The notes beneath the pieces are model-generated. The model did no database searches and was not told where the DNA came from. It saw nothing but the letters and a program-made list of their open reading frames with translations. From Rhizopus sp. PT2906 (Eukaryota > Mucoromycota > Mucoromycetes > Mucorales > Rhizopodaceae), in assembly GCA_025529335.1 (NCBI GenBank), contig JAMYHX010000140.1, positions 1 to 64,000 on the forward strand: a DNA stretch of 64,000 bases, in the 5' to 3' direction. Made by a program: the position numbers and the translations under genes. Positions 48,468-59,440 of the stretch are shown here, piece after piece; the first letter of the stretch is position 1; each line of letters starts with the position of its first letter.

Positions 48468-49412
48468 AGCGAAGAAAAAGAACAAAAAAAGAGTGGAAAA
48501 AAGTGTAGTAATTTTGAAAAAAGATTTATGTAATGCGAATCAATTTGTTTGTTTTGATTGGTTGACAATCATGTGAAAAAAGGTACAGTGTCCGCGATGT
48601 CAAATTGTGCATGGAGTCCAACGTTGGGATATATACCATTTTGTTTCGATTATGTAAGCACTTTTTCAAACAATAAAGCTTAATTGATAGCATAGCCTTA
48701 TATAGAATGTAAATCTTCTTTATGGTTAAATGCTTGAGAGAAAGGTCAAAATCGCTATTAAGATTCATAAAGTGTATTGCTCATTATGAAGCATATTGTT
48801 GTGACAATTGTGTATGGGTGGCATACCAAGAATACTTATTGAATTTCATTTGCATGATGAGGATGTGTAAACAACACACTCTTCATTGTCTTTTTCATTT
48901 TAACACCTTTATCAAGAAGAGAGAGAGAGAGAGAGATAATAATGGAGCAGAGGTAAATGAGAGGAATGGCATACGAAGTCGAACAATTCCCCCAATCTAT
49001 CTATGGTATTTTGAAAACACTGGATGAACATCAATACCATTATATATATCAGGTTTCTTGTCGTTCAAGATCTAATGAAAAGTCGCAAACACGAAGCTGT
49101 TTACTTGCTCTCCATGTTCAATATTTCTAAAATTCAATTGAATTATTTCTTGTCAACCTTTCTAATCTTCTCTCATTATTTTTTCTTCTTGGTGCAATTG
49201 GTTATTTGAATGCTAATCTCAGTAAAATAGCCAAGACAAGTAAGTCAGGATTGAATTAACTATTCCCTTTCATTTTTCGATAGATAATTAGCCGCCTTTG
49301 AGCCAACGCTTTAGTGATTTGCATTATGTAAAAGATTGTCTGACCATGTTTTATTTTTAATGTGATACGCACAGAAAAACTCGATACGTAGGATGAAAGT
49401 CTAACGCTTTCT
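48468..49412. other. Intergenic region
   Basis: Promoter side of the ABCD gene and 3' side of the Chs7-type gene. A GA repeat lies at 48920-48936. Open frames here are short, overlapping and without motifs. Nothing else supported. Confidence 0.5.
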
Positions 49413-50675
49413 TTAATAAGGGTATTGCTGATGATAAGGTTGTCCATAAGGCTGTTGCTGTTGTTGCTGAGGTTGACGATATTGAGGTTGAGGTGTGCCA
49501 TATTGAGTACCTTTATTGAAACTTTGGTTTAGTTCGTCGTCCTGAATAGACTCCTTGATTTCCCAAACATTCTGCTTTGCACCAACAGAGAATTCCAAAT
49601 CTTCCTTGGTGATCGAATCCCAGTACTTGTAGACCATCATGACAGCAAGCAAGGTGCAAATGGAGCCAAAGAAGGTACCGTCGACATAATGCTTGACTTC
49701 ATCACAAATATTGACAGAAAAGACATACAAGATGACTTGACCGACAATAAAGAAGGCAACACCAAACAAAATATCACCCAATGGCCATCGATCGTCTAGT
49801 GTGTTGACAACAAGAATGATTTGTGAAATGACATAGACGATGAAGGCGATACCGTTGAAGATAAAGTAAAATGCCCAAAGTGCGCCTGGTGCCTTATTGG
49901 AGAAGGGGCCGATGTTTTGAAAGGTGGCGATTGCAATAAATCCCGTGATTAGAAATATAACTAGTGAACTGATTCTGATAGACTATAATTAAAATACTTA
50001 TAATCAGCTTCTTTTTCTCTTCTCCCTTTTTTCTATTCAATTCTATTTACCCAAAGTGATAAGGGTGTACCATCTTCTGCGAATTGGAATCCAACAAATC
50101 CATTTAATAACAGACACCAAAAGGTGGCACACATGAGTCCAATATGTACAGCAGTAAACCACTAAGAAATCATGAATTAGTTATGTAATAAAGTGAACAT
50201 CTCTATTCTCTTCATACAGGATAAACTGGCGATGCTGTTGGTATAACATCAGTAACAAGTAACATCTCGAGGAATACTGTTATCATGTATAAGTAAAAGA
50301 ACATTACAATTTCCTTGCGACCTTAAAGATGGTTTAATAATATGTATAAATATCTGTTTTGTTATGGAATTGTTACCAACAGCTGTGTATTTTGATCTAA
50401 TGTGATAAATCATGATGGCTGCCATAATGATGGCTACAATATCAGTGACGAGTGTGGCTATAACATATGGGGTAAATGATCATATATAAATATAACTTTG
50501 TTTATATTAATATACCTGGCTGAAATACAATGTTTCCCGCAAGATCAATATTACGAGAATAGCACACTGGCTCGATACCATTGGGTTGACCTATTAAAGG
50601 ACAAAGGGATAATGATACTGTTTGACAGATACCATTGAAGCTGAATGGTTCAAACTTGTAAATTATGCCAACCAT
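49413..50675 (-). CDS. CHS7: Chitin synthase export chaperone (Chs7 family)
   Basis: Several exons on the minus strand. The start at 50675 opens MVGIIYKFEPFSFNGICQ, followed by the family's GIEPVCYSRNIDLAGNIVFQ. Seven hydrophobic segments can be followed through the exons. Strong family blocks are LLNGFVGFQFAEDGTPLSLW, FIAIATFQNIGPFSN and the last exon's LGDILFGVAFFIVGQVILYV with YWDSITKEDLEF. Chs7 is an ER membrane protein needed to fold and export class IV-type chitin synthase (yeast Chs3). The last exon ends with a Gln/Pro/Tyr-rich tail of about 30 residues that is lineage specific. Exon borders other than the last were read from frame continuity only. Confidence 0.92.
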
Positions 50676-52639
50676 ATAAATAAGGATGGGGCTTAGAAAA
50701 AGAAGAAAAATAAAAGTAAGAAAGAAATAGAATAAATAGGGGAAGTAGTTTTATATTTTTAGCCTCCTCTTCTCTGTGACACGAATTGTCAATTGGCTAA
50801 TTTTAGGTCCTTTTTTTTTTTAATTAGTTTTATACATAAGCGGCTTGATCTTTAAGCAAGGGACACAATCAAATATTCTTGAAAAGAGACATTTCACATC
50901 GTATGTAATAGACTCACAGATGATAATTTTAATACAGTCTCCCCAAGATTAACATATTCCCCCTATTTCTTTTTTCTTGGCAACTTGCCAAAGACATGGA
51001 TTACTTTTTTTCAGTCATGAAAGGTGAATAACAAACATGGCATTAAAGACACTGTAGTTATCCTATTACTCCTAATAACCAACCCTTTTTTCATCTATAA
51101 TTATAAGATGGTGCCTCTGATAGCGGCTTATTGGCTAGATATTTTTTATTTTTTGGACTGTTGGTTTTTTGATAGAGGTATTCTATCAACCATAGCCACC
51201 AACTTGTTTTTTATTTCATATCATGTGTTATGAAATGGGGAATATAGGGAAGAAGAATATCAAGGCTATATCCCAAAGATGCATTATATGATTTATTAAC
51301 TCGACAAGGTACGAGATATTTAATATCGTAGTGACATGCCGAGAAATATATTGCGTGAGATCATAAAAGTCAGAGATGAGGACCACAAAACTGCCATCAG
51401 TACCAATTTTTTTTCAACATTGGGAGATCCAATGGCATTACAATGATTCCAAAAGCAGCGGCCAACTTTGGACAATATACAAAGGTTCTAAAGTGGATGA
51501 GCACTACATGCACCGGACGCTAGGCTGTGATGTCGTCAACAAAACGTTTCAATGTGGGCTAATGCTACGGACGCTATATGTGACATCACTTTATAACTTC
51601 ACACTAACCTAAGGCTGTCCAGTTCACTCTCTCTCTGATATAAAATACGACGTTATCATAATTACACGTGAGCTAAGTGGTCTTTGTTGATAGACTGACA
51701 ACTTTTTTATTTCTTTCTTCTTCTTGAAAAGAGACAATTCCAGATGATAACTTCATAAAGCCACGTTTAGCTTGATGCTGCATATTCAAAAGCTTTGTTG
51801 GGGCGACGTCATAAGTAGTGGGTAGAGGTAGCGCCTGTAGCATTGGTCTATTTTTGAGTGCACCAAGTGTTTGCTTTTTTTTATTATTTTCTTATTGTTT
51901 TTTGCAAGCAAATGGTCTTCATGCGCGCCTTGAAACTGTTCATCTGACTGGGCCTGGACTCTTTGCCGCTATTCATCAAGGCATCATTCATTTCCCTCGA
52001 AATTTGTCATCCTTTGACGACTTTAAGCAATCATTGACTTTGTTCTTTACGGTGGTCTCTGATTTGGAACGAAATGCGACCATTGATTGTATTGATGACT
52101 GTGGCGACACCATTCGAACGACAATCAACCGTCAATATTCGTGGATAGAGGGCAGTCGATTGACAAAGGCCACATGACCAGCTTACTACGACCCTCCCGC
52201 CGATCACCACTTTTTATCGAACTTAAAAAAGTTTTTTTTTTTTACAATGATATTAAATACATCGTCTGTCTTGATTGTATTCCAATAAATATGAAATGAA
52301 ATGAAAAAAATGCATATAATCTGTTACTACTCTCAGACTTGTTTGTGTTTTCTTTTCCTTTTTTGGTAAAGTGTAAAGTGTAAAGTGCCAAAGTCGATTT
52401 ATCCTCAAACTTGCAATATTTCAGCGCATATTCAGCAAACCCGGCTTTTTAGCACCTTGTTTCTTCGATCTCAATGCTTACGAGAGGGAGCTAATCTACA
52501 GCTCGATCATTTCTTCTTTAATGGAAACGATCTCACCTCAATTATTAGCTAAAGTCGTCGCAAGTCACTTGTTGAATCGTTATTTTTTATTGAATTGACT
52601 TTTAAATCTATAAACAATTTTATTGAAACTTGTGGGATA
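50676..52639. other. Intergenic region with two orphan open frames
   Basis: Nearly 2 kb between the Chs7-type and glycosyltransferase genes. It contains two plus-strand frames described separately or in findings (51376-51612 and 51818-52177) and A/T-rich filler. The segment 51.9-52.2 kb has more balanced base composition than its surroundings, suggesting coding origin. Confidence 0.45.
51818..52177 (+). CDS. Orphan 119-residue ORF, possibly a relic
   Basis: Codons from about 51910 to the stop look protein-like (LTGPGLFAAIHQGIIHF, FFTVVSDLERNATIDCIDDC). The first 35 residues are hydrophobic, like a signal peptide, but also lie in a T-rich tract that could be an intron end (TTTTTTGCAAG at about 51898-51908). 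No domain is recognised. It may be a real small secreted protein, the last exon of a longer gene, or a transposon fragment. Confidence 0.3.
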   Translation: MGRGSACSIGLFLSAPSVCFFLLFSYCFLQANGLHARLETVHLTGPGLFAAIHQGIIHFPRNLSSFDDFKQSLTLFFTVVSDLERNATIDCIDDCGDTIRTTINRQYSWIEGSRLTKAT

Positions 52640-53671
52640 TTAAATATACCAAAGACCGAATTTCTGCAAGTCTTTCTTCTTGTTTTCTCCTACACGATAG
52701 TTTGCGTGAACTATCATAGGCGTCATATTATATTTTGTAGGTATATTTCTATCAAAGTATAATTGACCTTGAGGGAAAAGCATTAGATCAAGCAAGGCAA
52801 TAGGACTCGTTTGATAGCTCAGGTTCAAATCATCCAACACCCGGTTTATTGCTCCTTGCTGCGTCACTTTTGGTTCCTTATCTTGAATGTAGATTGAAGA
52901 GTCCAAGATGCGTTTGTTCATGAGAGTAGGTCTCATGATATAAAATCCAGAGTTGACGATCTTTTGTTCGGTTTCTTGACTGAATAAGGTTTCTGTGCGT
53001 ACCTTTCTCGAGTTGAGTTTCATGGTAAGATATTCATAAATATGTGGCGATGTAAACACGATATCAACATCTGAGAACCAGACTGTGATGTCTGCATATA
53101 GTAGTCTCTCTACTACCAAGGACTTGGCATGGGTAATCGGCGTATATCCTTCTGATTTCCATCCTTCAAATTCGCCTGATAGCTGTTTATGATACCACGT
53201 ATCGGGAATCAACACTACATTACGACTATATCCTGCATCTGTCAACAGCTCAACCAATTTTTCGTCAATAGCAAAGACTACAAACTTATCATCCAGTCCA
53301 CATTTTTTGAGTGATTTAATCCAGTTTAATGTATATTCGCCCATGCCATGATTAGCAACAGCTGTCAGTAGTATCTTGTCTTTACGATGAACACGCAGGT
53401 TTGGCTTGATTATTCTTTCAAGTGCGTCATTTAGTTTACCCCAATTCTTTGGTTTCCACTCTTCGTCGCTCAAAGGCTTTGTTGTCACTTGTTCTTCTTT
53501 TTCTGGTACTATTATCTCTTCTTCGCTGTTGTTACTGTTTAAGGTATCGAGCAGATCTGATGATAGGAGTGACTGTGTTGGTGTTAAGTTATTGAGTAAT
53601 GCTAATAATGAGATAATAAATATGGCAGCTAACAGCATCACTAATGCCCTATTCTTTGTCCATCTTTCCAT
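52640..53671 (-). CDS. Type II membrane glycosyltransferase (nucleotide-diphospho-sugar transferase family)
   Basis: An intronless 343-residue frame. A short basic head (MERWTKNR) precedes a signal anchor (ALVMLLAAIFIISLLALL), then a Ser/Glu-rich stem and a GT-A catalytic domain. The metal-binding DxD motif is in TVWFSDVDIVF, preceded by SLVVERLLYADI; NSGFYIMRPT and QGAINRVL are typical of the PF03407 family. Golgi lumen location and a sugar transfer to glycan or wall polymer are expected; the donor and acceptor are unknown. The stop codon lies before a polyadenylation-like AATAAA-type sequence. The start is the only early ATG and gives a good anchor. Confidence 0.9.
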   Translation of the reverse strand: MERWTKNRALVMLLAAIFIISLLALLNNLTPTQSLLSSDLLDTLNSNNSEEEIIVPEKEEQVTTKPLSDEEWKPKNWGKLNDALERIIKPNLRVHRKDKILLTAVANHGMGEYTLNWIKSLKKCGLDDKFVVFAIDEKLVELLTDAGYSRNVVLIPDTWYHKQLSGEFEGWKSEGYTPITHAKSLVVERLLYADITVWFSDVDIVFTSPHIYEYLTMKLNSRKVRTETLFSQETEQKIVNSGFYIMRPTLMNKRILDSSIYIQDKEPKVTQQGAINRVLDDLNLSYQTSPIALLDLMLFPQGQLYFDRNIPTKYNMTPMIVHANYRVGENKKKDLQKFGLWYI

Positions 53672-54581
53672 TTTTGTTTCTTCTTTTTGATAAAAAAAAA
53701 AAGAAAAGAGAAAAAAAAGAAAAAAAAAGGGAAAGAAGGAAGGATAGGAGTCATTTATAAAGTGATAATATTGTGTAACAATAAATCAGTTTAGTAATAT
53801 TGACGACATCGTTTCACTTTTAGTAACATATACTTTATTATTGTAGTAGTAAATAAAGCTTATAATGAGTTATTATAAAGAAAGAGCAGTAGAATAATGA
53901 CTACAAGGAAAGAGAGAGAGAGAAAGAGATAAAGGATATTGCCATACAGTGGCTGAGCTGCCTTTGAAATAAGATTTCTGCCTGTCGTAACTCTTCAGAG
54001 CTATTGTGCCTTTTCTTAAAGTACTACACAAAACAAGAGGGGACGTATATCTATCAAGCCTATTATAAGCACCTTTCAAGTTCATCCGATGTATTAAAAA
54101 GGCATATTTGATAAATAAATTCCAATATCAACCACGTACACTCGGTTATGGAAATTATGACAATGACATTATCAGGAAATCTATGCTACAGTAGCTGTTC
54201 TTCTCAAACTCGCTTGTCATTGTCTTTAATTCTTATTCTACCATGTAAAGAAAATTTCTTTGTATCCCTTGCTACGCAGATATCCTGCTACGACTTGTTA
54301 GGCTAGCTACAAAGAATCTGACTTGAAACAATTCTCGTTATAGGTCCAAGGTCTAGTCATCCGTTGGGAAAAGTGTCTTGACACTGATTTGATTGTTGTA
54401 TGTGATTAATATGCTTGAATGAAATCAAGAAAAGAAGTAAAGCTCATAAGATATCTAATACATTCAACAAAAATTCCACTTGACCATTTGTTTTATTTGA
54501 GTTAATCTTTTTTTTTTGGTATCGCAGACCTCAGAGTATATAGTATAGATGTACTTTTATTTCATAGACTGTCTTCATATG
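53672..54581. other. Intergenic region
   Basis: A purine-rich leader (53688-53745) upstream of the glycosyltransferase start and a GA-rich tract near 53908-53929. No gene supported; the 70-codon minus frame at 54085 is not convincing. Confidence 0.5.
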
Positions 54582-55096
54582 CTACAGCCACTGCTGAGTA
54601 CCTACCAAGTGTTGGTGAATAGAGTCTCTTGTTCTTCTTGCATAATACTCATCAAGACGGTCCGATTCTCTTCGTAGTTCCTCTAGTGCCATCCTTTTTC
54701 GTTTATCCTTGTCCTTTTGGTATTCTTCGTACTCTTGTTGTAGGCTAGGACTTTGCTTTTCGTGCTGAATTGTTGTCAAGAGTTGTTCTAATAACTGTTG
54801 TGTCTCTTCCATAGAAGTACTAATGGTCGAATCAACTGTCTTGGTTTGCTTTAGTTTTGGATGACAGCCAGTTAATGCAACATAGCTCTTGGCTAATTCT
54901 TCAGACGAGATAGATTCCTTTTCAAAATGCTCAACAAAGGAATGAAGCTCTTGATTGAGTTTTGCTTGACTGTTTGCAAACACCAACTTGTCTAACTCGG
55001 CTATGTCTGCAGATAATAAGGTAAGTTTAACATGTAGTTCAACATGACTACTCAACCTCAACCTTCAAGGAGAGCATTCGGTGTAAATTTGACCAT
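54582..55096 (-). CDS. Small coiled-coil protein of unknown function
   Basis: Two exons, 55096-55063 and 55006-54582, give 152 residues beginning MVKFTPNALLE. The 56-base intron has a TTAAACTTAC branch region and a CAG acceptor, and splicing restores ALLE-D-IAELDKLVFANSQ. Residues 12-110 look helical (NQELHSFVEHFEKES; EETQQLLEQLLTTIQHEK), and the C-terminal third is a charged coiled coil (KDKDKRKRMALEELRRESD) ending GTQQWL. No catalytic or membrane motif. It may be a subunit of a small helical complex, but I do not recognise it. It is divergent from exportin-7, 257 bases between starts. Confidence 0.75.
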
Positions 55097-55353
55097 GAAA
55101 AAAAGAAAAAAAAAAAAAAAGAAAAGATACGCGTGAATTGATACATGATTTATTTAAGACCAAAAATGGTTTACGGCTCAATACATACAATACTGGTAGA
55201 GATGATATCTAGTGACATATGCTTTTTTTTGGGGGGGGGAGAGTCTTGATGTTTGCAATAGAAAGTTGCGGAATAACAATAATATAAAACCTTGTGTTTC
55301 AATTTGCTGTCACTTTCTCTCTCTCTCTCTCTTTCCTTTTTTCAACTCATTAA
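55097..55353. promoter_or_regulatory. Divergent promoter, coiled-coil gene and exportin-7
   Basis: The 257-base gap holds an A-rich tract (55108-55125), a T8-G9 junction at about 55223-55239 and a CT repeat (55314-55332) just before the exportin-7 ATG. The pyrimidine tract is a likely leader element. Confidence 0.45.
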
Positions 55354-58300
55354 ATGGCAGAGCCAGACACGACTTATTTTGAAAGTTTATGCGAACAACT
55401 TTATAACCCAAAGACGCCAGAGGAAGGTGAACAAGTACGAAAAGTCCTCGAGCAGTCTTTTCCTATCTTTGGTGATTCGAACAACCTGCCAACAGAAACA
55501 GCTTCTTCTCTTCGTTTGCTATTATCAAGATCACCCAATCCCTTTGTTCAGACCTTTTGTCTTTCTCGAATAAAACAACTTGTGCAAGCTCAACCCAATG
55601 CTTTCAGTGTACAAGTCAAAATACAACTTCGTAAGAGCAAAAATTGCTTTTATATACATGATTGATAATTACCATCATTATAGGAACGTTTTTGTTGGAA
55701 TATGCGTTCATACATCCTGATTTAATACCATTTGTGATATCACAACTTGGAAATGTATTAGCAGTGATTACATTGATCGGATGGGCAGAAGTTGAAGAAT
55801 ATAAGAATATTTATAAAGACATTTCTCAATTCATACAGGTATATTCATAATACCTGAAACCAGCTTGTTTGCTCAATCAAATATACAACAATAGGCATCA
55901 ATAGATCATCGCATTGTTGGATTACAGCTATTATCCATTCTTGTTCAGGATATGAATCCACCATCATTTACAAGAAACTCATCAAAATATAGGAAAGCAG
56001 GTAAATGGAGGCCACATAAAAGAGATATAGGAACTGACTTTTTTTTTTTAAAAAAAAAAGCGGGTGAATTCAGAGACACTCAACTGTTTGACATTTGTGA
56101 GGCAGCATTCAAAACTTTGGAGGAAATAGTTGAACATGGCATCATCTATACTCATGGTAACACCAAACGCAATCTTTATGCGTACACACATATACTCATC
56201 CATGACTGATAGTTAATCAAGCAGAGCGACTGAAAGAAGTCACTTTGAATTTACTCGTGAGATGTTTCTCCTATGATTTCAGCGGAACAAGTTCAGATGA
56301 ATCAGGAGAAGACACAGCAACGATACAGGTAAGTAAACAACAAAGAGCTTATCCATCACATATATTCATATCGAAATGTAGGTTCCGACTTCATGGAGGC
56401 CATTACTCGAAAAAGACTCCTTTTTACCCACCTTTTTTAAAGCATACAGCGAATTTGAACCACCCTATTCATCCAAGGTCATGGAATGTCTTGTACAAAT
56501 CGCATCAATCCGTATTGCTTTATTTACTGAACCACAAAGAACGAAATTTATTGTAGCCATTATGCAAGGAATACGTAACATTATCATCAATACGCAAGGG
56601 CTGGATGATGGCGACAACTATAACGGATTCTGTCGATTTCTGTCACGATTTAGAGCTACTGTTCCCTTGAATGAAATGGTACAAACCCCTGGATATCTTG
56701 ATTGGATCGAATTGATTGCCAACTTTTCATTCAAGGCGTTTCAATCATGGAAGTTTGCGCCCAACACATCATCCTACGTGCTTAGTTTCTGGACTAGATT
56801 GGTGCAGAGTATGACATATTATCAACAGCTGGGAGAAGAGGCAATTGAGAAACTGGCGAATCTCACAATAGGAGTAGCGTAAAAAACGGTGAGGTGACTT
56901 GTTAGGGTAGTATCTAACGGTGTGTATAGATAGTTCAAGCCTATGTTTCCACCGCATTGGAAGCTGTTCCTATACGTATTGAGGAAGGACTTGATGGTAA
57001 TTAAAACAATCATGAATGTATATTCTTTCCATTTAATAGCTTATATAGATCCTCTCGAGAATGAGGATGCCCTGATAGAATCATTAAATCATCTAGGACA
57101 AATAGCACACAAGAGGTATCAAGCTTGCAGCACAGCTTTGATTGAACTATTTAATTCAATTACCGACCAATATCAGGAACTCATCAATACGGTCGGCATA
57201 AACATGTCCTCTGAATTTAAAGAAGCTTTGGAAGTGATTGAAACAAAGTATGCCTGGGTTGTTTACATCATGGCTTCTTTCATAGGAAATAGAGCTGTAA
57301 TACATACAAGTTGATTTTATTATTATTATTATTAGTTAATTAAGGGTTAATGTTGTGTAGGCATTTATGACATCGGACAATATCGATAAAATAGACAGCG
57401 AGATCACGACAAAGGTATTGCAGCTAGTTGACTTTCAACAATCTCTTTTGAATCAGAATGGAAGTACTTTTATGAATGAAAAGCTGGATTTAGCCGTCAT
57501 CTTCTTTTTCCAAATGTTTAAAAAGTCATACATGTCCGAATCAAGCGGAAGAGACGTAGGTTGACGCGTCTGACTTCTACACATAAGACTGATCCTTTTT
57601 TTCTCTGTTAGATTTATTCGATTCTATCAGAAGTGTTTGGAATAAGTCATCAAGTGACAATGCTAGATGTGATTATGCGAAAAATGTTAGTATTGGAAAA
57701 AGATGACCACATATAACTATTGTTTGACAGTTTATACAATAGCATATCCAATTTACAACACTGGGCAGATAATGAAACTGTCATCCGACGGACGTTGGAG
57801 TTATTTAATGATTTAAATACAGGGTAATATTGTATCATATGACTTCTCTTCATTTGGGTGCTCATCTTGTATTTAGATACGGTGCTTCCAAAAACCTTCG
57901 CAAAATTGAAGCAACTACCTTCATCCTTCAAAACCACATGTCAACTGAGATTGCTTTTTGTCAACATGAGAAGCAACATGATAACAGGATCCTTTATTTT
58001 CAAATACTTTGCAAGCTATTATTTGCAGATGATAATATTACAGAACGCGCATTTTATGACTTTATGGAACCATTTCATAGACGAATCGAAGCATTAGGTT
58101 CACTAGACACTGTAGAGGCATTCCAACAAGAATCAATCAAGGTAAAATAAAAAGAAAAAGGAGGGACTATGGCTTATTGTTTATCTAGAAAGCAATCCGG
58201 GACATCTTTACAGACTTGTATGGTTTCATGCTGCCCATTCAAAGCCGTCGTCACTTTACGCTCTTTTTTGACTGGTTCTATAATTACTATTCGTCTCTTT

Positions 58301-59411
58301 TGCTTCGTGCAGTAGAATCATGGTCTCCGGATCCAATAGTGAATACATTATTGAAATTCTACGTAGAGTACGCTAGTAATAAAAACCAAAGACTTGGTTT
58401 TGACGTGTCCTCTCCGAACGGTATCCTGATCTTTAGAGATGCAAGCCAAATCATTTCCATGTATCATCAACAGGTGTTGAAGCAACCAGTGTTACGACAA
58501 GATCAAATCTATGATTACAGATATAAAGGTATCATTCTGTGCTTTGATATCATGTCCAAGTGTCTTGGCGGGAAATATGTTAATTTCGGCATCCTTTGGC
58601 TCTATCAGGACAAATCTGTGAATGAAGCAATCGATGCAACGCTCCAGCTAATACAGAGTATTCCAGTGAATGATCTCATGGTAAGTCTTTTTTTTTTTTG
58701 GAAAATGGAAAACATTGTATAGTTATATATATTTTCTGTAGTGTTTCCCAAAGCTATCTCACTCCTTCTTCTTTTTACTTGACGAACTAGTCCGAGAACG
58801 ACAACTTATGGCCTTACCTCACCTATCTCCCGAGACATTCTTGCACTTGATGCAAGCTTGCGAACAAGGCATGGACTCCTCGGATCAATTGGTATGTTCT
58901 CATGCCTGCTCTGCTATCAATCACATAGCCTGTTTTGCTATTCAAGAAACCGAAAAATCGACAAGACAACAGCAGCGTCGAAGGTCATCTGCACAACAGC
59001 ATTGGCTCATTACTTATCTTGCACAATTCAATCATATCTTACCGACTTTGTTGGCAGGCCTGTTCCAGTTGCTGTTATTTGATGATAAATCAGATCAGTG
59101 GACCCTGTCAAGACCACTCTACCCGTTGATTCTGTTACAAAGAGACTATGTTTTCAAGTATATCAGTGCTGTTATCGAACAACAGCCACCAGAGACAAGG
59201 CCTATTGTTACAACAGTAAGTTTTTTTTTAAAAAAAAATACAAGGTACTCATTTTGCATAGGTTTTGAATGGTTTATTAGACGGCATCAATTGGACCCTA
59301 ACAACAAAGGATAGGGAAAGATTTACTCATAATGTATCTTCTTTTAGAAAGCCGCTGAATGCACACAGTATAAGCTTGACACCATTGACGGCTCCTCCGT
59401 CATATTACTAA
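55354..59411 (+). CDS. XPO7: Exportin-7 (RanBP16-type karyopherin)
   Basis: More than ten exons; the first are 55354-55630, 55684-55838, 55895-56000 and from 56061. The N-terminus MAEPDTTYFESLCEQLYNPK with SSLRLLLSRSPNPFVQTFCL is importin-beta-like. IYKDISQFIQASIDHRIVGL and RKAAGEFRDTQLFDICEAAF are close to exportin-7. The remainder is HEAT-repeat helices across all exons, ending HNVSSFRKPLNAHSISLTPL. It is a Ran-GTP-dependent nuclear transport receptor acting at the pore; exportin-7 cargo recognition uses basic folded motifs rather than a classical NES. The stop at 59411 is reached by splicing at the TTTAG near 59346 and lies about 30 bases from the ATG2 stop. Confidence 0.9.
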
Positions 59412-59440
59412 AGAGATACACAAACAAGATGGATATTTTA

